From contig DIBY01000023.1 in the NCBI GenBank assembly GCA_002415135.1, forward strand, positions 1 through 64,000: a stretch of 64,000 bases of DNA, given 5' to 3'. The translations under genes and the position numbers were made by a program. A model generated the notes under the pieces. That model worked only from the letters and a program-made list of their open reading frames with translations, did no database searches and was not told the origin of the DNA. Shown here piece after piece: positions 1 to 7,134 of this stretch (the stretch's first letter is position 1; every line of letters begins with the position of its first letter). This DNA comes from Flavobacteriales bacterium UBA5040 (GTDB lineage Bacteria; Bacteroidota; Bacteroidia; Flavobacteriales; Weeksellaceae).

Positions 1-155
1 TTTCGCAAGGCTATCCTCCTGAGAAAGGTAGGTTGCACACGTGTTACGCACCCGTACGCCGCTCTCTCTATTCCGAAGAATAAATACCGCTCGGCTTGCA
101 TGTGTTAGGCCTCCCGCTAGCGTACATCCTGAGCCAGGATCAAACTCTCCATTGT
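1..155 (-). rRNA. rrs: 16S ribosomal RNA, 5' end (partial)
   Basis: The complement of 129-148 is the near-universal 5' 16S sequence AGAGTTTGATCCTGGCTCAG. It is followed on the minus strand by the variable-1 region and the GTGCGTAACACGTGTGCAACC stretch typical of Bacteroidota 16S. Only about the first 155 bases lie in the window; the rest runs off the left edge. The exact 5' end is estimated by placing the conserved primer site at E. coli position 8. Short open frames that cross this stretch are not genes. Confidence 0.97.
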
Positions 156-293
156 ATGTTTGTCTGACTCACTCAAAGTTATTGACGCTTTGCTTTTCCT
201 TAATTTTTTGGTTGTTATTTGTATGTCAATGATATCTATTCTTCTCGCTTTATTTCCAAAGACTAATCTGTCATTGTCTTCGAATTGCGAGTG

Positions 294-324
294 CAAAAGT
301 ATAAACTTATTTCTAATTGACCAA
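294..324 (-). promoter_or_regulatory. rRNA promoter, gene-proximal
   Basis: On the minus strand TTG (322-324) lies 20 bases before TACTTTTG (294-301), matching the Bacteroidota sigma-A consensus TTG-N17-23-TAnnTTTG. It would start a leader of roughly 130 bases before 16S rRNA. It is the nearest of three evenly spaced matches. Confidence 0.65.
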
Positions 325-430
325 ATGTTTTTCAAGTTTATTTTAAAAGTTTTTTCAACTCCTAAAATATCCATCTCCAATCATTCAATCTTATCCTACT
401 TCGCTGCCCTTCTCTCTCGATTTGGGATTG

Positions 431-459
431 CAAAGATAAGAAGTTTATTGTAATCTCAA
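431..459 (-). promoter_or_regulatory. rRNA promoter, middle
   Basis: On the minus strand TTG (457-459), an 18-base spacer, then TATCTTTG (431-438) form a full consensus match. It lies 137 bases behind the gene-proximal promoter and is embedded in a similar local context (TGCAAAGATAAGAAG here, TGCAAAAGTATAAACTT there, read on the plus strand). Confidence 0.65.
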
Positions 460-557
460 AGCTTTTTGTGAAATAAAATTTGAAAACTTTTATCTTCATT
501 TCTTATATCCTTATTACCTCTCTGAATCTTCTGCGCTACTCCTTTTTTAGAGTGCTG

Positions 558-588
558 CAAATGTAAGTGTACTTAAAACATCTCGCAA
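558..588 (-). promoter_or_regulatory. rRNA promoter, distal
   Basis: On the minus strand TTG (586-588), a 20-base spacer, then TACATTTG (558-565) match the consensus. It lies 127 bases behind the middle promoter. Three consensus promoters at near-equal spacing fit the high transcription demand of an rRNA operon; use of each one is inferred. Confidence 0.6.
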
Positions 589-724
589 TGTTTTTTTGAT
601 AAAATTCAAACAAGTGTATAAAAAAAATCCATCATGTTGATTGACAAAGAATTGCATATTATCTAAAGTTATCCACTTTATGCCCAACGGGTATTTTGTA
701 ACATTCTGGTAGATCGAAATCCTA

Positions 725-823
725 ATCTGCGGTAGGGATCGCAGTGGAAATCCCGCAGCAAGTGTGGGCTTTTTAGCTAGGCGCGAGGAATTGCAGCGAA
801 GAGCCCGACCCGAGGTGTGGAAA
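725..823. repeat. Intergenic palindromic element, copy 1
   Basis: A GC-rich island in AT-rich spacer. One end reads TAGGGATCGCAGTGGAAATCC (733-753, shown to its 21st base in part) and the other reads ATTGCAGCGAAGAGCCCGAC (790-809). The same end signatures bracket a different centre at 37752-37865. The ends are conserved and the centre varies, as in a mobile or folded non-coding element. No open frame explains it. Confidence 0.6.
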
Positions 824-945
824 AATTATGCAGCACTTTGGTAAGCGCTGGCGAGGGAACCGCCCAAATAAAAAAAACAACTAACAAGTTTATCTCGTCT
901 TGAACAAAACCCTTTCATACCTTATATATAAAAGCCAATTTTAAA

Positions 946-977
946 CGAAAAAAATCCCACTCTTTCGAATGGGATTT
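946..977 (-). terminator. Terminator of the TPR gene
   Basis: AAATCCCA (952-959) pairs with TGGGATTT (970-977). On the minus strand the stem is followed by a T-run, directly after the TPR gene's stop. Confidence 0.8.
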
Positions 978-997
978 AGATATCATAAAATTAAATA

Positions 998-2662
998 TTA
1001 CTTATTTAACTGATTGTTAAGATTAATTGCGTCCTGATAAGAAGGATTTAACATCACAGACTTGCTGACATAATCTTTGGCTTTTGCAGGATTGCTGTCC
1101 TTATCTAAGTAAGCAACTGCGAAATAAGCGTAAGATAAGATTTCTTTGCTGCTTTCTACCTCTTCAGGTTTTACAGTAGCGATGTATTTTTCGTAAGCAA
1201 TCTTTGCCAACTCATTGTTCCCCGCCTGTTGCTGAGAATAACCCTGGCTGTAATAAGCAGGTGCCCAATCTGGTAACAATCCGCTCATTTTTTGCCAAGA
1301 ATGAATTGCTCCATTCCAGTTTTTAACTTCCTGGTAAGCGTTGGCTAATTTAAACAAGGCATCGGTATCCTGAGGATTCTTAGCAACTGTTTTCTTTAGT
1401 GCTTCGATTTCTGGACTTGTTTCACCCGCATCCACAGACGCTTGGTTCACTCCACCGCCACCTTTGATTTTCACTAACTCTTCGTCCCAATTCATTGTTT
1501 CGTCTTTAGCTGCTTTCGCAACTGCGATTTTTTGTTGAGACTCCGTAAGTAAAGCTGCTTTCTTCACCGCATCTGTTTCCTTTTGCGCCAAACCAGCCGC
1601 GATAAGTCCTATCAAACCTTGGTCAGATGCAAGAACTCTGCTCTTCTCTGCTTTTGCTAAGAAGGAATCAATACTTGTTTTAGCTGCGGCATAATCACCA
1701 TCTGCATATTGTAAATAAGCTCTCAATTTAAATTTAATTGGATCATCAACTTTGTCAAATACTTTATCTAAATACATTTTAGAGTTTCCATAATCGTCAT
1801 TGGTAAAGAAGAGTTTAGAAATTTCTAATTGGGTATCTGGATCTTCATCTGCATATTTTGCATAGTTTATTAAATCCTGTGTAGCTAAAGCATTTTGCTG
1901 ATATCTAATATCGTAACCAGCCTTTGCTTTATAAGCAGGAGCGTACGTTGGATCGAATGCGATCGCTTTATCAATATTTTCTTTTGCCGGTTTCCATTGT
2001 TGCGCTTGCATCCAAAGGGTTCCGATTCTGGTAAATACCGACGCTTTGTTTTTTGCACTTGGTAATGCTTTCTCATAAGCGGTCATCGCAGAACCTGCAA
2101 CTTGCGGACTATTTGTTAATTTCAAACGGTATGCGTCACCCAACGTATAATAGTAGTGAGCTGGAGTTCCGTTCTTAGCAGATTTCTCTGCGGCTTTGTT
2201 TAAATAATCAATTGCCAAATCAGCATTTGCTGCACCACCAAATAAGGTCAAAGCTTCTGCAGCTCTATAAAGCACTTCCGCATCTTTCTCTCTGGAATCT
2301 TTAACAATACTCTGAATTTCAGCGATTGCCGATTTATCTCCTTTTCCTAATTTAACAGATGCAAGACCTATCTTATTAAGATTGCTTTTTTTATCTAATG
2401 CTAAACCTTTATTGAAATCTTCTTGTGCTTTGTCAAAGTTAGGTTCAAACTGCGTTAAATAAGAATTGCCTAAATAGAAATAATTATCTGCGCTTGGAGA
2501 TTTTGTAACCATTTCGGTAAATACTTGTCTCGCCTGTGCATATTTATGACTATCTGCACTATTAATACCTTCCTGTAATGTCTGACCAAAAGCAAAATTT
2601 GTAAAAAATCCTACTGAAACCCCGAAGGCAATCTTCTTCGTTAAACTCATTATATCTTTCAT
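998..2662 (-). CDS. TPR-repeat periplasmic/secreted protein
   Basis: A 554-residue protein with an N-terminal signal peptide ending near FAFGQ (about residue 26), followed by many tetratricopeptide-like helical repeats (for example YFYLGNSYLTQFEPNFDKAQ, and PAYYSQGYSQQQAGNNELAK near the C-terminus). TPR arrays are protein-interaction scaffolds; no catalytic domain is visible. It is the last gene of the group behind the TonB operon, 101 bases after the PstS-like lipoprotein, so an envelope role is likely but unproven. A start four codons downstream (MSLTKK, base 2650) is equally plausible because it gives a more typical signal peptide. Confidence 0.85.
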   Translation of the reverse strand: MKDIMSLTKKIAFGVSVGFFTNFAFGQTLQEGINSADSHKYAQARQVFTEMVTKSPSADNYFYLGNSYLTQFEPNFDKAQEDFNKGLALDKKSNLNKIGLASVKLGKGDKSAIAEIQSIVKDSREKDAEVLYRAAEALTLFGGAANADLAIDYLNKAAEKSAKNGTPAHYYYTLGDAYRLKLTNSPQVAGSAMTAYEKALPSAKNKASVFTRIGTLWMQAQQWKPAKENIDKAIAFDPTYAPAYKAKAGYDIRYQQNALATQDLINYAKYADEDPDTQLEISKLFFTNDDYGNSKMYLDKVFDKVDDPIKFKLRAYLQYADGDYAAAKTSIDSFLAKAEKSRVLASDQGLIGLIAAGLAQKETDAVKKAALLTESQQKIAVAKAAKDETMNWDEELVKIKGGGGVNQASVDAGETSPEIEALKKTVAKNPQDTDALFKLANAYQEVKNWNGAIHSWQKMSGLLPDWAPAYYSQGYSQQQAGNNELAKIAYEKYIATVKPEEVESSKEILSYAYFAVAYLDKDSNPAKAKDYVSKSVMLNPSYQDAINLNNQLNK

Positions 2663-2763
2663 TTTATAATTTTTAATTTATTAAAATAACTTTACACTAC
2701 GATAACACCCAATTATTATACCAAAATTGGTGTTCGTTTTCCAAAGCACTATTATTCTTATAA

Positions 2764-3636
2764 TTAGCGCATTTGAACTTCTCTCTTGAAAATGTTGTAA
2801 GGTTGCAAACCTTCTTTTGAAACTACAATCTGACCCAATTGTGTGCAAGAAAACCGAATAAACCCATTTCCTAAACCGAAGTACTTCTCATTGGTAAGAA
2901 AATACAAAACACGCGAAAAAGGATAAGACATATTCGCTAAGTTTTCTACTCGAGGCTCATACGCTTTATTGTCTTTGATCACTTTTAAAATCTTAACAGA
3001 ATTTCGCAATAACTCAGATTCTGGATCATAAGGGCGACTAATCGTATTTAAACCAATTGCACCGATCTTTTCAGGAAATTTATTTAATTGCTCCACTATG
3101 TTTTTGTTTCCATTGATAATAGAAAACTGCAACTTATCTGGTGTAGTGCTTAAATTCTGCGCTACGAAATTGAGATTACTTGAATTGGTACCGTCAAAAA
3201 TAATATTTTTTGTGCTGCCAGTCAACTCTTTTCTAATTTCTTCTACGCTGATTGATTCTCGGGGCGAATCTTTGGGAACGATAAAAACGACTGCATCGGC
3301 TGCAAACTTTGCAGGCAACCAATCTAGGTTTGTTTCTTTCTTGTAGGCTTCTTTCTCGCTGGGTGTTAAATCTCTAGACATCACTATCACCCGAGTTTTA
3401 CCTTTCAGCAAATCTAAGAACGCGAAATCTTCCTTTTTAATTTCAAGGTTAATCTTTGTCCCAGGATAAAGTGCCATGTATCGATCAGTGAGTGCTTCTG
3501 AAACACTGGCAAAAGACTCATCCACTTCCATGGTGATCTCTCCTTGCTGGGGACTATCGATTAGACGAACTTCTTTCTTTTTGCACGATACCATCAGTGC
3601 AAAAAAACTTATCATTAATAATATACTATTCTTCAT
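2764..3636 (-). CDS. PstS-like phosphate-type substrate-binding lipoprotein
   Basis: A lipoprotein with lipobox FFALMVSC followed by KKKE, so it is predicted to be anchored in the envelope facing the periplasm. The body resembles the PstS-like/type 2 periplasmic binding fold (ITMEVDESFASVSEALTDRY, VIVMSRDLTPSEKEAY, DAVVFIVPKDSP, IGAIGLN). No PstC, PstA or PstB genes accompany it, so it may not feed a phosphate ABC transporter. It sits behind the ExbBD-TonB genes. The start was placed at the Met that precedes the signal peptide; a longer frame adds 17 non-conserved residues overlapping the upstream gene. It overlaps the preceding small gene by 11 bases. Confidence 0.8.
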   Translation of the reverse strand: MKNSILLMISFFALMVSCKKKEVRLIDSPQQGEITMEVDESFASVSEALTDRYMALYPGTKINLEIKKEDFAFLDLLKGKTRVIVMSRDLTPSEKEAYKKETNLDWLPAKFAADAVVFIVPKDSPRESISVEEIRKELTGSTKNIIFDGTNSSNLNFVAQNLSTTPDKLQFSIINGNKNIVEQLNKFPEKIGAIGLNTISRPYDPESELLRNSVKILKVIKDNKAYEPRVENLANMSYPFSRVLYFLTNEKYFGLGNGFIRFSCTQLGQIVVSKEGLQPYNIFKREVQMR

Positions 3637-3823
3637 TCCGCTGTTCTCTGATTCTATAGATTGCACGTACGATTCTAAAAGCACCATAAAGAATAAACAA
3701 GCCGCCTAAAGGATAAGCAACATTGGGTTCTAAAAAGATGACGAAAAATTTATAAATAATTACCACTATTCCTAACAACAGATAGAAAAACCCTGCAACT
3801 ACTGAAAGCCAATTAAATATCAT
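3626..3823 (-). CDS. Small hydrophobic membrane protein
   Basis: A 65-residue protein from MIFNWL with two hydrophobic stretches (SVVAGFFYLLLGIVVIIYKF, then PLGGLFILYGAFRIVRAIY) and a charged tail (RIREQRNEE). It overlaps the PstS-like gene by 11 bases, so the two are probably translated together. Its function is not recognised. A longer frame starting at 3865 would run into the terminator hairpin and is disfavoured. Confidence 0.7.
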   Translation of the reverse strand: MIFNWLSVVAGFFYLLLGIVVIIYKFFVIFLEPNVAYPLGGLFILYGAFRIVRAIYRIREQRNEE

Positions 3824-3840
3824 ATCCACAAAACTACAAA

Positions 3841-3871
3841 AAAAATAAAAAAGAGAAGCTTTCACTTCTCT
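3841..3871 (-). terminator. Terminator after tonB
   Basis: AGAGAAG (3851-3857) pairs with CTTCTCT (3864-3870). On the minus strand it is followed by a long T-rich tract. It separates the exbB-exbD-exbD-tonB operon from the three genes beyond, which either depend on read-through or have their own promoter. Confidence 0.75.
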
Positions 3872-3896
3872 TCCTTATTAATTTTAATTAAAATTA

Positions 3897-4736
3897 TTAT
3901 TCAAACTGCATTGTTAGTGGTAATCTGTAACGGTATCTTACCGCTTGACCATTAATTTTTGCAGGAGACCACTTGTTTTTAACGGACTTCACTGTTCTGA
4001 TTGCTTCTGCGTTAAATCCTTTGTTAGGACCATCAGCTTTTACATCAGTAATCGAACCATCACGTTCAACAACGAAAGTAATTGTTGTTTTAACAACACC
4101 TTCATCACCATCCATCACTCCGGTATCAAAGTTATTAGAAACGCTGCTTCTAAATTTGTTGATTCCTCCAGGAAATTCTGCTAACTGCTCAACTTCCGTG
4201 TAAACCTGAGTTTCTGAAACTTGTGGTTTTACTTCTACCGATTGTACTTTCCCTGTAGAAGGCGGCGGCGGCGGCGGTGCATATGCTGGAGCTTTCACTC
4301 CTTCCTGAGCCACAACTCCAGTTGTTGTTTTCAACTGTTCTGAAATTGGCGGCGGTGGAGTTTCTACCTTCGGTGCTTTCACCGGTTCCGGCACTACGTT
4401 TTGAATCACCTCAATTTTTGGTTCTTCTTTTGGTGGCGGCGGTGGTGGAGGTGGTTCATCTTTCGGTTGCTCAATAATTTGATCCTGTTCCGGAAGAATG
4501 TCAATCAAGTTGGCATTAACTTCAGTTGTCTCTTTCGCCTGCATTTGTTTAATTTTCATTATCACAAATGGGGTAATCGCGGCAATACAGAATAAAACTG
4601 TCCCAAGGATGAAAGCTTTGGTTAACATGGATCTATAAGAAGTTCTTAGATCATAGGCACCATAAGCTTTATTTCTATTTTCAAATACAATCTCATCCAA
4701 ACCTGGACTACTATTGTAAGTGTTTTCATCTGCCAT
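3897..4736 (-). CDS. tonB: TonB energy transducer
   Basis: A 279-residue TonB-family protein. The cytoplasmic N-terminus carries the Bacteroidota motif ENRNKAYGAYDLRTSYR (about residues 20-36). One membrane segment follows (AFILGTVLFCIAAITPFVI), then a proline-rich periplasmic spacer with runs of seven or eight prolines, and a C-terminal TonB domain (LAEFPGGINKFRSSVSNNF to YRYRLPLTMQFE). It passes proton-motive energy from ExbB/ExbD to outer-membrane receptors such as the SusC at 59397. The start was set at MADENTY; the longer frame overlaps exbD and lacks family features. It is last in the exb operon and is followed by a strong terminator. Confidence 0.93.
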   Translation of the reverse strand: MADENTYNSSPGLDEIVFENRNKAYGAYDLRTSYRSMLTKAFILGTVLFCIAAITPFVIMKIKQMQAKETTEVNANLIDILPEQDQIIEQPKDEPPPPPPPPKEEPKIEVIQNVVPEPVKAPKVETPPPPISEQLKTTTGVVAQEGVKAPAYAPPPPPPSTGKVQSVEVKPQVSETQVYTEVEQLAEFPGGINKFRSSVSNNFDTGVMDGDEGVVKTTITFVVERDGSITDVKADGPNKGFNAEAIRTVKSVKNKWSPAKINGQAVRYRYRLPLTMQFE

Positions 4737-4767
4737 TATTCTTTCTTTTAATATTAAAAGTATTATT

Positions 4768-5334
4768 CTAGTTGGTAGGCTGCGGAGTTTGTGACGCCAC
4801 ACCTACTTTTTGATCATAAACAGCTTGTTCCGGTTTCTTGACATCGGTAATACCGTATATCTCATTTTTGGTAATAGCCATTTCATCTAGAATATCTACG
4901 AAGTTTTTATATACTGCATCGTCCGTTGGCTTAATGATTACCGTGAATTTGGTTTGATCTTTTGCTCTGGCTTTTGCCTGCTCGATTACTTTTGTAATCC
5001 CATTTCTATCAAATGTAGTTTCTTGAAGTGTTTCTACTGCAAGCTCACTTGGAGCTAACTGATGATAAAAAATTCTATTGTCTTTCCCTATAATCAATGA
5101 AATAGAGTTAGTTAAATCAATCTCTGTATCTGGTGGTTTTTGCTGATCTTTCGGTTTTGCCGGAAGTCCTAAATCCATCACATTCGGTTTGTTAAAAGTC
5201 GTCACTAACATAAAGAATGTAATCAAAAGGAAAGCCAAATCCACCATTGGGGTAAGGTCAACGTGAGGTACCGATTTCTTAGATCGAACCTTGCCGCCTT
5301 TCCCGCCTTTGTCTTGTACTTGTACGTCTGCCAT
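4768..5334 (-). CDS. exbD: ExbD/TolR biopolymer transporter, second copy
   Basis: A 188-residue ExbD-family protein. A basic N-terminus (KGGKGGKVRSKKSVPHVD) precedes the single membrane helix with the proton-path aspartate in LTPMVDLAFLLITFFML (about residues 27-43), then a periplasmic domain. It lies between the first exbD and tonB, with 8 bases to the first copy. Paired exbD genes are usual in Bacteroidota Ton operons. The C-terminal tail (EQAVYDQKVGVASQTPQPTN) is extended. Confidence 0.93.
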   Translation of the reverse strand: MADVQVQDKGGKGGKVRSKKSVPHVDLTPMVDLAFLLITFFMLVTTFNKPNVMDLGLPAKPKDQQKPPDTEIDLTNSISLIIGKDNRIFYHQLAPSELAVETLQETTFDRNGITKVIEQAKARAKDQTKFTVIIKPTDDAVYKNFVDILDEMAITKNEIYGITDVKKPEQAVYDQKVGVASQTPQPTN

Positions 5335-5342
5335 TTCTTATA

Positions 5343-5945
5343 TTATTGTGCCGTTTCTTGACTTGTTATTAACCAGAATTTCAAGAAATCGATATCTCTT
5401 AACCCTTCAAATAAAGATTTAATTTTGGGATACTTTGTTTCTACGTCTCCTTTGACTGCTAATTTGTAATCAGGATTTACGGCTAAACTCTGTTGAACCC
5501 AATCGATCAACTCCTTTTTTGTACTATCCATCGGTATTCCCGTTTTGCTTTTGAAAGCTTTTCGGTCATCGTCTGATAGATCCAAGAAACCTTTTAACTG
5601 GTTCATCGGAACTCCAACTGACTCAATATTAGCAAAAGCTGCTTTTTCTTTGTCAGTAAATGTCATACCATACTTCTGTCCCATATTATTCAGAAGAGCC
5701 ATACGCTCGGTTCCGTTTTCAACTGGTGTAAAATAGAATCTTCCGTCGGTGGTACTTAGAATAGTCATAAGACTACCGTCTGGAAGAAGCTTTTCAGATA
5801 TAGAAGATGGCGTGGTTATCGTCTCGATATCAGGTTTTGCAAACTGAGCCGTGAGGATAAAAAACGTAAGGAGTAGAAATGATACATCGGTCATCGCCGT
5901 CATATCTACCCTTATATTATGTCTTTTTGGTTTGACTCTCGCCAT
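5343..5945 (-). CDS. exbD: ExbD/TolR biopolymer transporter, first copy
   Basis: A 200-residue ExbD-family protein with KPKRHNIRVDMTAMTDVSFL and the membrane helix VSFLLLTFFILTAQF; Asp in MTDVS corresponds to the essential proton-path residue. The periplasmic part is longer than in the second copy and contains an insertion (about residues 75-140) not shared with it. The two copies therefore probably form a hetero-oligomer or serve separate partners. It lies 70 bases behind exbB and 8 bases ahead of the second exbD. Confidence 0.93.
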   Translation of the reverse strand: MARVKPKRHNIRVDMTAMTDVSFLLLTFFILTAQFAKPDIETITTPSSISEKLLPDGSLMTILSTTDGRFYFTPVENGTERMALLNNMGQKYGMTFTDKEKAAFANIESVGVPMNQLKGFLDLSDDDRKAFKSKTGIPMDSTKKELIDWVQQSLAVNPDYKLAVKGDVETKYPKIKSLFEGLRDIDFLKFWLITSQETAQ

Positions 5946-6015
5946 TGTAAATTATTTTTTATTAAACTTCTGTTTTTGAGATCTTAATTTAAGATCTCCA
6001 ATCGGCCGAGAATTC

Positions 6016-6879
6016 TTAGTGGAATTCTGCGAAAGACTGCTGGATTGACATTGCGATTTCGTCAATTTTGAACGTTAACCCGTCAATCTTAGAAGTAAAA
6101 TAGTTGTAGAAAATAATCGCAACTGCAGAAGTACCAATACCTAAAGCCGTGTTGATCAATGCCTCAGAAATACCGATTGACAATGCAGCTGAATCTGGTG
6201 TTCCACCTCCTGAACCTAGTGCGTGGAAAGCTTTAATCATCCCAATTACCGTTCCTAATAGTGCAACCAATGTAGCTACAGTACCTAAGGTAGATAGAAT
6301 CATCATATTTTTCTCTAGCATTGGCATTTCTAATGTTGTAGCTTCTTCAATTGATTTGTTAAGTGCAACCATTTTTTGCTCTTTATTCATAGTAGTGTCA
6401 TGAGACAATGCTTTGTAAGTGGTTAATCCCTCTTTCACAACATTCCCTACAGAACCTTGCTGTCTGTCGCACTCTTCTAATGCTTCATCAACTTTGTTTT
6501 GGCTAAGCAATCTTCTTACTGACAATACGAAGTTGTCAACGTTTCCTGCTCCTGCAGCTTTCTTAAGTACCAAAGCACGTTCGATTGAGAAAACGATTAC
6601 GATAATCATAAATGAAATAAGAATTGGAACGATTGGTCCACCCATGTAGATAATTCCCATAAAGCCTTCTGGTGAAATCTCTTTAATTTCTACATCTGAT
6701 AATGCTACCGATGCACCAGTTAACCTAGGATCTGGTTTGAAGTTACCTGGACTTCCTAAAACAAAATAATAGATTAAATACCCTATCACCAAAAGAATAG
6801 GCAGTATTAAGGCAGGATTTAAACCTCCTAATTTTTTAGCAACTACTTGCTCCTCGTTGTTTGAAACATTCATTTCCAT
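6016..6879 (-). CDS. exbB: ExbB/MotA/TolQ proton channel protein
   Basis: A 287-residue ExbB-family inner-membrane protein. There is an early extra hydrophobic segment (ALILPILLVIGYLIYYFVLG), then the family core: IVPILISFMIIVIVFSIERA, a cytoplasmic loop, TLGTVATLVALLGTVIGMIK and ALINTALGIGTSAVAIIFYNY. The third and fourth helices carry the conserved Thr-Gly residues of the channel. It is the first gene of the Ton operon and works with the two ExbD proteins and TonB. A Met two codons in is an alternative start. Confidence 0.94.
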   Translation of the reverse strand: MEMNVSNNEEQVVAKKLGGLNPALILPILLVIGYLIYYFVLGSPGNFKPDPRLTGASVALSDVEIKEISPEGFMGIIYMGGPIVPILISFMIIVIVFSIERALVLKKAAGAGNVDNFVLSVRRLLSQNKVDEALEECDRQQGSVGNVVKEGLTTYKALSHDTTMNKEQKMVALNKSIEEATTLEMPMLEKNMMILSTLGTVATLVALLGTVIGMIKAFHALGSGGGTPDSAALSIGISEALINTALGIGTSAVAIIFYNYFTSKIDGLTFKIDEIAMSIQQSFAEFH

Positions 6880-7134
6880 ACTAAACTAAATTATAATTGT
6901 TATTTTAAATTTTCGATTTGTAAAATAAAGTTAAAATATTTAATAATGCAAGTCCTTAAGAGTCATTAAAAATAAATTTTAGCAATCTTAAGATTCATTA
7001 ACATTGAATTATCAATAATAAATGAATTAAATAATGGTGATAATTTTCGATTTTAAAAATACCTTTAAAAAATCACAAAAATTATGTCCTATTTTTTATG
7101 ACTGCACCATCAATATTATTTCAACTATTTATTT

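Larger units (their letters stand above)
156..997. other. Long gene-free spacer upstream of rrn
   Basis: This 840-base stretch carries no convincing gene. It holds the rRNA leader, three tandem rRNA promoters (294-588), an AT-rich stretch, the GC-richer repeat element at 725-823 and the terminator of the neighbouring TPR gene. The open frames inside it lack family resemblance. Confidence 0.7.

Noticed and set aside
41..453. Short open frames on both strands over and behind the 16S end
   Set aside because: They cross rRNA and the rRNA promoter region, have no family features and follow AT-rich chance frames.
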